DNA of 64,000 bases. Origin: Devosia ginsengisoli. Lineage in GTDB: Bacteria; Pseudomonadota; Alphaproteobacteria; Rhizobiales; Devosiaceae. Under the pieces are notes generated by a model, which saw only the letters and a list, made by a program, of their open reading frames with translations, did not search any database and was not told the DNA's origin. Below are positions 43,370-51,693 of this stretch, in pieces; within the stretch, counting starts at the first letter, position 1, and every line of letters begins with the position of its first letter. Made by a program: the position numbers and the translations under genes. The stretch lies in assembly GCF_007859655.1 (NCBI RefSeq), contig NZ_CP042304.1, positions 2,356,001 to 2,420,000 of the forward strand, written 5' to 3'.

Positions 43370-44286
43370 CAGAACAGCGCCTTGTCAGGATCGATACGGC
43401 GGACCACCCAATTGGCCAGGATGACCAGCACGAAACCGATGACGGATTTGTAGAGATCGGCGGCCGCACTCATCGACACGTTGCCGACCTGGACCAGGGC
43501 CCGGTAGATGAAGGTGTCGAGCACGTCGGTGCTCTCGTAGAGCAGCGCCTGGTTGAGCGGCACCTGGTAGAACAGGCCGAAATCGGCGTTGAAGATATTG
43601 GCCAGCGACAGCAGGAACTGGATGATCACCAGCGGCATGATCAGCGGCAGCGTGATGGTGAAGAACTGCTGCACCTTGCTGGCGCCATCCACCCGCGACG
43701 CCTCGTAGAGCTGCGGATTGATCGCCAGCATCCCCGCTAGGTAGATCAGCGTGCCCCAGCCCGTGGTCTTCCACAGCACGACGATCAGCAGGATCAGCGG
43801 CCACCAGGCCGGGTTCTGGTAGAATTCGATCGGCTGGGACAGCAGCCCGTTGATGATGCCGTTGCTGCTCAGGAACCCGAAGACGAAATAGCTGACGATC
43901 ACCCAGGAGATGAAGAACGGGAACAGGAAGGTCGTCTGGTAATATTTGGCCAGCCGGCTGCGGAACACGTCGAACATCAGCGCCGAAATGAACAGCGTGA
44001 AGATGGTGCTGCCGACGATGAAGAGCCCGTTGAGCAGGATCGTGTTGCGCGAGGCATTGAGCGCGGCGGCCGAGGCGAAGAGGAATTCGAAATTCCTCAA
44101 ACCGACGAATTCGCTGCCGAAAATGCCCAGCCGCGGCCGGAAATTGGTGAAGGCGATCCAGCTGCCGGCCAGCGTCGCATACTTGAATACCAGCAGCCAC
44201 AGCAGCGCCGGCAGGCACATCAGCAACAGCACGATCGTCCGCTTGCGACTGGCGGAAGCGCGGCGGCTTTTGGCGACAGCAGCCAT
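43369..44286 (-). CDS. oligosaccharide ABC permease, LplB/YteP-like
   Basis: A 305-residue permease with six membrane segments (first: IVLLLMCLPALLWLLVFKYATLAG) and the EAA loop LYEASRVDGASKVQQFFTITLPLI near 188-211. LplB-type landmarks are WIAFTNFRP, FLSSNGIINGLL and ALLYESTDVLDTFIYRALV. ATG 44286 overlaps the stop of lacI in ATGA, so the regulator and transporter are translated together. First structural gene of the 12-gene operon. Confidence 0.94.
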   Translation of the reverse strand: MAAVAKSRRASASRKRTIVLLLMCLPALLWLLVFKYATLAGSWIAFTNFRPRLGIFGSEFVGLRNFEFLFASAAALNASRNTILLNGLFIVGSTIFTLFISALMFDVFRSRLAKYYQTTFLFPFFISWVIVSYFVFGFLSSNGIINGLLSQPIEFYQNPAWWPLILLIVVLWKTTGWGTLIYLAGMLAINPQLYEASRVDGASKVQQFFTITLPLIMPLVIIQFLLSLANIFNADFGLFYQVPLNQALLYESTDVLDTFIYRALVQVGNVSMSAAADLYKSVIGFVLVILANWVVRRIDPDKALF

Positions 44287-45320
44287 CAAGGGTTTCCTTC
44301 TGCTGTAGTCCTGACGCTGTCGCGCCAGATGATCTGGGGTGGCAACAGGATCTGCCGCGTGCCGGTCCGGCCGGTGACCTGCTCGATCAGCGTGCGGCCG
44401 GCATGCTGGCCCATCTCCCGCCCCGGCAGGTCGATCGTGGTGGTGCGGGGCGTGGTGATTTCGGCCACCGGATCAGGCAGGATCGAGACCAGCGACACCC
44501 TGCCCGGCACATCGACCCCATCTTCGCGGAGCCGGTTGAGAATCTGCGGCATGGCCACGTGGCCGCCGATGAAGAAGCAGCTCGGCACGAGCGCGGCAGT
44601 GAGCCCGTCCTTGATGGCCTGCACCACGCCATCTATGCTGAATTCGGTGTCGATAACCAGCGGCTCCAGGCCCAGCCCGGCCATGCCGGACTGATAGCCA
44701 TCATGGATCAGGCGGGCGCTGAAGCGGCGCACCTTCTGATGCAGGGCATTGCCGATCAGCACGATGCGCCGGTGCCCCCTTGCGGCCACGGCCTCGACCA
44801 TTTCATGGGCGCCGCGGACGAGATCGACGTCGACATAGCTGACCCCGGCCGTGTCCTCGGTCCGGCCGACCAGCACGAAGGGCTTGCCGCTCTGGCGCAG
44901 GGCCTCGACACGCCAGTCATTGGTCTGCACTTGCAACAGGGCAATGCCGTCGAACTGTCCCGAGCCGAACAGCGAGCGGAGCTTTTCCTCGCTCGTGCTG
45001 CGCGGCAGCAGGTTGACGGAGAAATCCTCGGCTTCGGCAGCATCGACGATGCCGGTAATATATTCATAGGTCACGCTGCCCAATTCGCCCGCCGTGGCAT
45101 GGGGCAGCACGGCGATGACATTGCTGCGGCCCGAGGCGAGACGCCGGGCGCTGGCATGGGGCTGGTAGCCCAGCCGCTGCATGACATCGCGCACCTTGGC
45201 GATGGTTTTCGCCGACACATCCGGCTTGTTGTTGAGAATCCGCGACACTGTGGTCACGGAGACACCCGCCGCTTCGGCGATGTCGAAAATGGTCAGGTTC
45301 TGCTGAAATTCAGAACTCAT
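44286..45320 (-). CDS. LacI-family transcriptional regulator
   Basis: A 344-residue regulator. The helix-turn-helix and hinge are FDIAEAAGVSVTTVSRILNNKPDVSAKTIAKVRDVMQRLGYQPHASARRLASG (about 12-64). A periplasmic-binding-protein-like effector domain follows (NVIAVLPHATAG). It is the first gene of the operon and diverges from the heparinase gene, with a 119-bp interval containing three phased operator-like repeats. The effector is probably an oligosaccharide or a monomer from the glycan. ATG 45320 has AGGGGAG upstream; the longer open frame simply reads through the operator repeats. Confidence 0.95.
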   Translation of the reverse strand: MSSEFQQNLTIFDIAEAAGVSVTTVSRILNNKPDVSAKTIAKVRDVMQRLGYQPHASARRLASGRSNVIAVLPHATAGELGSVTYEYITGIVDAAEAEDFSVNLLPRSTSEEKLRSLFGSGQFDGIALLQVQTNDWRVEALRQSGKPFVLVGRTEDTAGVSYVDVDLVRGAHEMVEAVAARGHRRIVLIGNALHQKVRRFSARLIHDGYQSGMAGLGLEPLVIDTEFSIDGVVQAIKDGLTAALVPSCFFIGGHVAMPQILNRLREDGVDVPGRVSLVSILPDPVAEITTPRTTTIDLPGREMGQHAGRTLIEQVTGRTGTRQILLPPQIIWRDSVRTTAEGNP

Positions 45321-45353
45321 TATCTCCCCTTCCGGACGTCTTCTCTTCAAATG

Positions 45354-45387
45354 GAAGCGCTGCCGGTAGCGCTTTCGGTAGCGCTTC
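45354..45387. promoter_or_regulatory. three phased LacI-family operator repeats
   Basis: AGCGCT occurs at 45356-45361, 45368-45373 and 45380-45385, exactly 12 bp apart, within units of the form GGTAGCGCTTYC (first unit GGAAGCGCTGCC). LacI/GalR-family regulators typically bind a palindrome centred on CG, such as GGAAGCGCTTCC. One turn plus about 1.5 bp between centres allows cooperative or overlapping binding. The array lies 35 bp from the lacI start and 53 bp from the heparinase start, so it should control both directions. Confidence 0.75.
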
Positions 45388-45439
45388 CGGTATGCTATGT
45401 CAACTCGCGTCGCCAACTAACATTTTAGGAGGAATCGCG

Positions 45440-47341
45440 GTGGGACGGACGATTGCCAGCATGGTCGTGAATACGGATGACCTGCTCGCCCGGGTACAGG
45501 GCCCGCTCATGAAACGGCTGCAACAGGCGGTTGCCGGGCTATCCGGAACAGGCCTGAAAGCGAGGGCCGACCGGGCTTTGACGCAGGACTGGCCCGTGCT
45601 GACGGCCACCGGCTACCTCGATTTCGCCCGCACTGGAACCCGGCAGACGTTCGAGACCAAGACCCGCACCCGCCGCGACATCCTGCGCGATCTCGTTTTG
45701 GGCGAAGTGGCCGAGCGCAAGGGGCGCTATACCGAGGCGATCGTCGATGCGCTCTGGTCCACCAGCGAGGAGGCGAGCTGGTGCATGCCCTGCCACCTCT
45801 TCCTGCAGGAGGCCGGCTATGGCCTGCCCGACCCCGACGAACCCGTAGTGGATCTGGGGGTCGGCATCGCCGCGGGGCTCGTGGCGATGGCCAGCGTGCT
45901 GCTCGGCGACGAACTCGATGGCGTCAATCCGGCCATCGGCCAGCGCATGCGCCAGCAATTGCGCGAACGCATCCTCGTGCCCTGCGGCGCGCGCGAGGAC
46001 TTCTGGTGGATGAGCCTCACGCCCCACCCCATATTCAAGACGATCAGGATCAATAACTGGAACCCGTGGATCGTTTCGAACTGGCTGCTGACGGCGGCGC
46101 TGATCGAAAGTGATGAAGCCGAATTCCGCCAGACCGTGGCAAAGATCGTGGCCGTGCTCGACCGGTTCGTGGCGGTTTATGGCGAGGATGGCGGCTGCCC
46201 CGAAGGGCCGGCCTATTGGAAGCATGCCATGTCGGGCCTGCTGCAATGCCTCGAAATCCTCAGCCCCATCCTCGACCAGCAGGCGCTGCAAACTGATGAG
46301 CGCCTGCGCAACATGGCGCGCTTCATCGTCGATACCCGCATTGCCGACGACTATTTCGTCAATTTCGCCGATTCAGCGCCGCGCGTCGCGGTCCCTGCCT
46401 GCCTGGTGCAGCGCTGGGCCAACCTGCTGGGCGATGAAAAGCTCGAGCGCTATGCCCGATGGCAGTCGCAATCGCAGGACCTCTCGACCAACACGGCTCC
46501 GGAACGGCTGGCCGACATGCTGGTAAGCGGGCAAAGCCTGTTCGAGGCCGTGGTGAGCTTTGCCGTATTGCCCCAACTGGACGGCCCACCTGCACCCATC
46601 GACCTGCCTCGCGATCGCTGGTTGCCCAGTCTCGACCTGCTGGTCACGCGCGACATGGCCGACAGCAGCCAGGGCTGGATGCTTGCTGCCAAGGGTGGCC
46701 ACAATGACAACAGCCACAATCATAACGATGTGGGCAGTTTCGCCATCTATCGCGACGGGTTGCCGCTGCTCGTCGATGCCGGCGTGGGCACCTATACCTC
46801 GCAAACCTTCAGCGCCCAGCGCTACGACATCTGGACCATGCGCTCGCGCTACCACAATGTGCCCCTGATCGGCGGCATGGAGCAGCCGGCCGGCCGCAGC
46901 TATGAAGCCGGCCATGTGCAGCACACGATAGACGAAGCTGCCGCCAGCCTCACCGCGCGGATCGAGGGGGCTTACCCTGCCGAAATCGGCCTGTCGCGCT
47001 GGACGCGCCGCATGACCCTCGAGCGCCGCCGGGGCGTGACCATCAGCGACAGTTTCGAGGCCGCAAGCCCGCTCGACGCGAGCCTGCACCTGCTGACGGC
47101 CGCAAAGGTGGATCTGGCACAAGCCGGCGAGATACACCTGCTGCCGCGCCAATTGGGAACGGGCCATCCGTCAGGGCAAGGCATGATCAGCTATGACCCG
47201 GACCTGCTGGTCGCGGAAACCGAACATATCGAACTCACCGACCCGCCGCTGATGGCCAATTGGGGCAGTCACCTGACGCTGATCATGCTCCGCCTGCGCC
47301 GGCCTGCAGCCAGGCAAGATCTGACTATCAGCGTGCGCTGA
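45440..47341 (+). CDS. heparinase II/III-family polysaccharide lyase
   Basis: A 633-residue protein. An alpha/alpha toroid fills about 60-390 (RINNWNPWIVSNWLLTAALIE, YGEDGGCPEGPAYWKHAMSG). A heparinase II/III-like beta domain follows with KGGHNDNSHNHNDVGSFAIY near 420-439, carrying the catalytic/metal His residues, and GLPLLVDAGVGTYTSQTFS near 441-459. The enzyme should cut uronic-acid glycosidic bonds by beta-elimination, producing the unsaturated ends removed by GH88. No signal peptide is seen, which points to oligosaccharide substrates in the cytoplasm. The start is taken as GTG 45440 because AGGAGG at 45427-45432 fits it; ATG 45461 is too far. It is controlled from the shared LacI operator region. 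Confidence 0.9.
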   Translation: MGRTIASMVVNTDDLLARVQGPLMKRLQQAVAGLSGTGLKARADRALTQDWPVLTATGYLDFARTGTRQTFETKTRTRRDILRDLVLGEVAERKGRYTEAIVDALWSTSEEASWCMPCHLFLQEAGYGLPDPDEPVVDLGVGIAAGLVAMASVLLGDELDGVNPAIGQRMRQQLRERILVPCGAREDFWWMSLTPHPIFKTIRINNWNPWIVSNWLLTAALIESDEAEFRQTVAKIVAVLDRFVAVYGEDGGCPEGPAYWKHAMSGLLQCLEILSPILDQQALQTDERLRNMARFIVDTRIADDYFVNFADSAPRVAVPACLVQRWANLLGDEKLERYARWQSQSQDLSTNTAPERLADMLVSGQSLFEAVVSFAVLPQLDGPPAPIDLPRDRWLPSLDLLVTRDMADSSQGWMLAAKGGHNDNSHNHNDVGSFAIYRDGLPLLVDAGVGTYTSQTFSAQRYDIWTMRSRYHNVPLIGGMEQPAGRSYEAGHVQHTIDEAAASLTARIEGAYPAEIGLSRWTRRMTLERRRGVTISDSFEAASPLDASLHLLTAAKVDLAQAGEIHLLPRQLGTGHPSGQGMISYDPDLLVAETEHIELTDPPLMANWGSHLTLIMLRLRRPAARQDLTISVR

Positions 47342-47350
47342 GCCGTTCGG

Positions 47351-47385
47351 GACCGGCGCACGGAACCCGCGCGCCGGTCGCTTTT
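47351..47385 (+). terminator. terminator between heparinase and convergent permease gene
   Basis: GACCGGCGC (47351-47359), 11-nt loop, GCGCCGGTC (47371-47379), then GCTTTTA. A 9-bp stem directly after the heparinase stop; it reaches the stop of the facing permease gene. Confidence 0.78.
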
Positions 47386-48143
47386 ATCGCTCTTCCACGA
47401 CGATCAGCTTGCTGAGCATTGAAACCAGGCCCACGGCAATGGCGGCATAGAGCACGATCAGCAGGATCACCGCATAGAGCTGGTCCATGGAGAACACGGT
47501 GCCGTATTTTTTCACCAGGCCACCGAGGCCGATGATCGCGATCAGCACTTCGCCATTGATGAGGCCCTTGACCCCGCGGGCGACGCCCAGCCGCAGCCCG
47601 GCGAGGAAATAAGGCGCGCCGGCGGGCAGCCTGACATCCCGGAAAATGGCCCAGCGGCTGGCGCCGAAGGAATGGGCCATTTCGATGAGCCGCGGATCGC
47701 TGGACCGCATGGCCGTCGCCGCATTGGTGGCCACGATGAAGACCGAGAAGGCGACGACCGTCGCGATACGGGTCGCCGGGCCGATGCCGAAAATCATCAG
47801 GAAAACCGGCACGAAGGCAATCAGCGGCGCCGAAAGCCCGGCCTTGACGTAAGGCCCGATGGCGACATCGACAAAGCGGGACAGGCCCATGCCGATCCCG
47901 ATCAGGCTGCCGAATACCAGTGAGATGACCAGCCCGTAGACCAGCGCCAGCGTGCTGTCCAGCAGGGGGGGCCGTCACGTCGCCGCTGACCCAGAGCTTG
48001 TAGAAGGCGGCGAGCACGTCCGATAGCGGCGGCAGGGTCAGCAGGTCGGTGCTGCGGCCGCCGATTTCCCAGACCGCGGCCAGCACCACCAGCGAGATGA
48101 GGAATGGCCCATTGCGCTGGGCCAGGTTCAGGATGCCTGCCAT
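47384..48143 (-). pseudogene. NitT/TauT-type ABC permease, single-base frameshift
   Basis: The N-terminal frame (MAGILNLAQRNGPFLISLVVLAAVWEIGG) runs from ATG 48143 and loses register at a seven-base C run (47965-47971 on the plus strand). With six bases it reads through TAPLLDSTLALVYGLV into the second frame (MGLSRFVDVAIGPYVKAGL, EMAHSFGASRWAIFRDVRLPAG). The joined product is about 252 residues with the EAA loop of SsuC/TauC-type permeases. It is the second permease of the module, after the ATPase gene, whose stop it overlaps. The defect is typical of homopolymer miscalls. Confidence 0.8.
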
Positions 48144-48940
48144 CACGCCGCCTGCCCGTCTTCCTGGATCATGCCGCGCAGCCGGTCCCAGACAAAGCCG
48201 GTCAGCTCCACGAAGCGCGGATCGCGGCGCGTTTCCTCGTTGCGCGGACGCGGCAGGTCCACGTCGATCACGTCGGTGACATGGCCCGGCCGTGCGCCCA
48301 TGATCACCACCTTGTCGGAGAGGAATACGGCTTCGTCCATCGCGTGGGTGATGAACAGCACGGAAAGATCGGTCTTGGACCAGATGTCGAGCAGGTCGGT
48401 CTGCAGGATCAGCCTGGTCTGGGCGTCGATCGCCGAGAAGGGCTCATCCATGAGCAGCAGTTGCGGGGACACGGCCAGCGCACGGGCCAGGCCCACGCGC
48501 TGCTGCATGCCGCCGGAAAGCTGGCGGGGATAGGAATTCTCGAAATCGGCCAAGCCGACCGATGTCAGCAAAGTCCGGGCAATGGCATAGCGCTCCTGCT
48601 TGGCCATGCCGCGCACCTTGAGGCCAAAGGAGACATTGTCGATGACCGTCATCCAGGGCAGCAGCGCGAAGGACTGAAACACCGTCGCGCGTTCCGGGCC
48701 GGGGCCGGTGACCCCCTTGCCCAGCACTTCGACCGTGCCTTCGTCCCACCCCAGAATGCCGCCGACCATTTTCAGCATGGTGGTCTTGCCGCAGCCGCTG
48801 GGGCCGATGATCGAGACGAACTCGCCGCGCCCGACCGTCAGGTTGACGTTTTCCAGCGCCTTCATGCGCTGGCCGCCGGCAGGACCGTAATATTTGGTCA
48901 GGTTGCTGATGGAAATGGCGGGGGCTTGTAGGTCGGTCAT
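48143..48940 (-). CDS. NitT/TauT-type ABC transporter ATPase
   Basis: A 265-residue ATPase of the SsuB/TauB group: Walker A GPSGCGKTT (about 44-52), VFQSFALLPWMTV (Q-loop, about 85-97), signature LSGGMQQRVGLARALA (about 138-153), Walker B LLLMDEPFSAID (about 158-169) and H-loop ITHAMDEAV (about 193-201). ATG 48940 overlaps the stop of the first permease gene (ATGA). It serves two permeases and one binding protein, all on the minus strand. Confidence 0.94.
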   Translation of the reverse strand: MTDLQAPAISISNLTKYYGPAGGQRMKALENVNLTVGRGEFVSIIGPSGCGKTTMLKMVGGILGWDEGTVEVLGKGVTGPGPERATVFQSFALLPWMTVIDNVSFGLKVRGMAKQERYAIARTLLTSVGLADFENSYPRQLSGGMQQRVGLARALAVSPQLLLMDEPFSAIDAQTRLILQTDLLDIWSKTDLSVLFITHAMDEAVFLSDKVVIMGARPGHVTDVIDVDLPRPRNEETRRDPRFVELTGFVWDRLRGMIQEDGQAA

Positions 48941-49752
48941 GATTGACTCCAGCGACCGAGGCGACGCTCGATCCATTCAACAATGGTCATCAGCAGCACG
49001 CCCTCGAGAACGATGGTGACGGCAATGGCGAGCACCGGGGCGACACGGAAGCGACCCTGCAGGTCTGCGATAAGGCTGCCGACGCCGGCGCCGACAATGG
49101 TTAGTTCCGCAACCACCATGCCGATCAGCGCCTGCCCCAGGGCAATGCGGATGCCGGCCATGATGCCGGGCACGGCCGCCGGCAGCACGACGTCGCGCAT
49201 GATCACCCAGCGCGAGGCACCGAAGCTGGCGGCCATCTCGGTTAGCACAGGATCGACCCGGCGCACCGCCACGGCGGTATTGATGATGACATAGGGAATG
49301 CCGAACAGGGTCACCACCGTGACCCGCGCCCCGAAGGTCAGCCCGAGCAGGGCCTGGATCACAGGGATCAGGGCGATGATGGGAATGGCGACGAGGAAGC
49401 TCAGATAGGGCGTGACGATGCTGTCGACCAGCTTGATGCGGGCGGTGACGATGCCGGCGGGAATGCCAATCAGCAGGATGAGGGCAAAGCCGGCAACCAG
49501 TGTCTGGTTGGTGATCAGCAGGGCAAGCTGCAGCGTGCCGTCGCTCACCAGCGACCAGAACGCGGCCAGCGTGCGGCCGAAAGTGGGGAAGAGCAGGCCG
49601 ATCGTGTCATTGCCGACCATCTGCCAGGTGCCGAGGAATGCCAGCAGCATGCCGACGCGGACGACAATGCGCCCGGCGCTCGTTTCGACCAGGCTGTCCA
49701 GTGTCAGGCGGGGCTTGCGCGCCCCGCCTTGTTTCAGTTCGGTTGCGCGCAT
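48937..49752 (-). CDS. NitT/TauT-type ABC transporter permease
   Basis: A 271-residue inner-membrane permease with six hydrophobic segments and an SsuC-like coupling loop (LTEMAASFGASRWVIMRDVVLPAAVPGIMAG near 170-200). It starts at ATG 49752, sharing one base with the stop of the binding-protein gene (TAATG). A transporter with two different permeases probably forms a heterodimer. Confidence 0.93.
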   Translation of the reverse strand: MRATELKQGGARKPRLTLDSLVETSAGRIVVRVGMLLAFLGTWQMVGNDTIGLLFPTFGRTLAAFWSLVSDGTLQLALLITNQTLVAGFALILLIGIPAGIVTARIKLVDSIVTPYLSFLVAIPIIALIPVIQALLGLTFGARVTVVTLFGIPYVIINTAVAVRRVDPVLTEMAASFGASRWVIMRDVVLPAAVPGIMAGIRIALGQALIGMVVAELTIVGAGVGSLIADLQGRFRVAPVLAIAVTIVLEGVLLMTIVEWIERRLGRWSQS

Positions 49753-50714
49753 TACTCGGCCAGAACTTTGTCCAGCAGCGCGCGATCGACGACGTCGGCG
49801 GGTGCCTTGATGTTCTCGAAGGGCTCGCCGTCATTGTTGAAGAAGTTGATGGTATCCATGACGCCCTGATCGGTCAGGCCGCCATTGACCGGCCACACCT
49901 GGGCCGCAAGGAAGGCTTCCACGATGGCCGGCAGGGCTTCGGCGTCGATTTCGCCCAGCAGTTCGAGGCCTTTTTCGACCAGCAGATCGGGGTTCTGGTA
50001 GCTCTCGCGATAGACGTCCAGATGGACGCGGATCCAGTCCTCGATCAGTTGCGGGTTCTCGGCGATGAAGCTCTGCTGCGCGGCAAAGGCCGCCCGCATG
50101 ATCGGCATCATCTTGGTGAAGTCGCCGGTGACGGTGAACTCACCCGGCTTGGCGCGCTGCAGTAGCGTCCAGTCCTGCAGGTCGACGACGCTGGAATCGA
50201 GCTGGTTGGCCAGCAGCGCGGCGAGGCGATTGTCCGACCCTTCGATCACCGTCAGGTTTGCATTGGCGGTGGGGCAGGCCTGCGCCAGCCACTGAATGGC
50301 GAGCTGACCCACGAAGGAGCCGGTGGACTGGATGCCGACAGCCTTGCCGTCGAGCGACTGGCAGTCCGGCAATTCGGCCTTGGAGACCAGCAGGAACTCG
50401 TTGGTATTGGCTTCCATGAAGAAGCGGCTGTCGAGGCCCTGATCGATGGCGTCCATCACCTGGGCAATGGCGGTGATCTGCACCGCGCCGGTCGCCGCGG
50501 CCTGCAACTGATTGCTGTTGCCGCCCAGCTCGGCCACTTCGATGTCATAACCCATTTCGGTCAGACGATCGATGGCCACGGCGGTCGGCAGATAGCCAAC
50601 CGACCAGCCCGAAAAACCGAAGACGGCATCAGCCGCCACGGCAGGCGCTGCGCCGAGCAGCGCTGCCGCCATGGCCACGGCACTGACTTTGGTCCAATTT
50701 CCTGAAATGCGCAC
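49752..50714 (-). CDS. NMT1/SsuA-type ABC transporter substrate-binding protein
   Basis: A 320-residue exported binding protein with a signal peptide ending VAADAVFGF (cleavage near 28). The core GYLPTAVAIDRLTEMGYDIEVAELGGNSNQLQAAATGAVQI is typical of the nitrate/sulfonate/taurine/hydroxymethylpyrimidine group. The ligand is not evident; members bind sulfonates, pyrimidine precursors, aromatic acids and other small organics. First gene of the transporter operon; a 22-bp palindrome (50779-50800) lies 65 bp upstream of its ATG. Confidence 0.92.
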   Translation of the reverse strand: MRISGNWTKVSAVAMAAALLGAAPAVAADAVFGFSGWSVGYLPTAVAIDRLTEMGYDIEVAELGGNSNQLQAAATGAVQITAIAQVMDAIDQGLDSRFFMEANTNEFLLVSKAELPDCQSLDGKAVGIQSTGSFVGQLAIQWLAQACPTANANLTVIEGSDNRLAALLANQLDSSVVDLQDWTLLQRAKPGEFTVTGDFTKMMPIMRAAFAAQQSFIAENPQLIEDWIRVHLDVYRESYQNPDLLVEKGLELLGEIDAEALPAIVEAFLAAQVWPVNGGLTDQGVMDTINFFNNDGEPFENIKAPADVVDRALLDKVLAE

Positions 50715-50778
50715 CCGAGTTCTCCTTCACTCGCTCCCTGTGGTGACCTTCACTAAACGAGGTGTTGATCAAGCCGTC

Positions 50779-50800
50779 AAGATATTTTCGAAAATATCTT
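50779..50800. promoter_or_regulatory. 22-bp perfect palindrome, GntR operator site 1
   Basis: Arms AAGATATTTTC and GAAAATATCTT meet at CG with no spacer. It lies in the divergent interval between the transporter operon and the GntR gene, where it could block both. Its core ATTTTCGAAAAT recurs at 51585-51596, directly after the GntR gene and before the catabolic operon. Confidence 0.8.
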
Positions 50801-50897
50801 ACTTTGTCGGTTTTACATCTACTTATCCAGAATCCCGTTGCATGGCTCCGGCGGCGGGCCTACTTATCGTGGTGCAAGAGGGAGATTTCCATCTGTC

Positions 50898-51581
50898 ATG
50901 ACTATGGACGAACAGCCGACTCTAAACGCCACGGTGTTCAACCTGCTGCGGCAGGACATATTGACCGGGCGCCTGCGGCCGGGAGAGCGCCTGCGCGCCG
51001 AAACCCTGCGCCAGCGTTATGATGTCGGCGGCAGCCCGGTACGCGAGGCACTGATGCGGCTCGAGGCCGAGGACTTCGTCGTGCTCGAGCAGAACAAAGG
51101 GTTTCGGGTCGCTGGCGTCTCGGCCGAGCATTTGCAGGACCTGTCGCGCACCCGCGTGGAAATCGAGGGCCTGGCGCTCAAATGGTCGATCGCCAAGGGC
51201 GGTGTCGACTGGGAATCGGCGATCGTGGCCTCCATGCACCGGCTGGCCAGCGTCCCCAAGCACCTCGATGCGGAGGGGCAGGAACGAAACGTCGATTGGC
51301 TGCGATATCACCGCGAATTCCACGCCGCTTTGGTGGCGGCCTGCGATTCCCCCGTCCTGGCGGGCGTTCGCAACCACCTGTTCGACCAGGCCGAGCGCTA
51401 TGTCGCCCTGTCGATTTCGGTAGGGGGCGAAGTGCGTGACGATGTCTCCGAGCACCAGGGCATCATGGAGGCCGCCCTTGCGCGGGATACCGAGCTGGCC
51501 CTCGCCCTCAACCGCCGGCATATCGAGCGAACCACCAAGAAGCTGCTGGCCGCTATCGAGCATTACGCATCCGTCTCCTGA
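50898..51581 (+). CDS. GntR-family regulator with FCD domain
   Basis: A 227-residue FadR-type regulator. The winged helix-turn-helix is TVFNLLRQDILTGRLRPGERLRAETLRQRYDVGGSPVREALMRLEAEDFV (about 11-60). An all-helical FCD effector domain follows with YHREFHAALVAAC near 138-150 and EHQGIMEAALARD near 185-197, including His residues used for metal and ligand binding. The natural effector is probably an intermediate of the neighbouring pathway. ATG 50898 is preferred; ATG 50904 (MDEQ) is an alternative. Two ATTTTCGAAAAT palindromes flank the gene. Confidence 0.93.
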   Translation: MTMDEQPTLNATVFNLLRQDILTGRLRPGERLRAETLRQRYDVGGSPVREALMRLEAEDFVVLEQNKGFRVAGVSAEHLQDLSRTRVEIEGLALKWSIAKGGVDWESAIVASMHRLASVPKHLDAEGQERNVDWLRYHREFHAALVAACDSPVLAGVRNHLFDQAERYVALSISVGGEVRDDVSEHQGIMEAALARDTELALALNRRHIERTTKKLLAAIEHYASVS

Positions 51582-51584
51582 TAC

Positions 51585-51596
51585 ATTTTCGAAAAT
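51585..51596. promoter_or_regulatory. GntR operator site 2
   Basis: ATTTTCGAAAAT, identical to the core of the 22-bp palindrome at 50779. Downstream of both cores come CTT and then TTGTCGG at the same relative distance, suggesting a duplicated promoter-operator block. It lies 98 bp before the cupin gene and should control the catabolic operon. Confidence 0.72.
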
Positions 51597-51693
51597 CGTC
51601 TTGATTGTCGGAATTTCATTGTCTATCCTCCTGACGTGAATGGATCGGGCCTGGCATGTCCATGCCGGCAGACCGCAATCGCGCAGGTGAGCA

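Noticed and set aside
45320..45416. N-terminal extension of the LacI protein with repeated YRKRYRKRYRQR residues
   Set aside because: The repeat in the peptide is just the translated 12-bp operator array; the normal LacI start with its own ribosome-binding site lies downstream at 45320.
50779..50800. Terminator hairpin in the GntR interval
   Set aside because: The palindrome has no spacer for a loop, is AT-rich, and its core recurs upstream of another operon, so a protein-binding site is the better reading.
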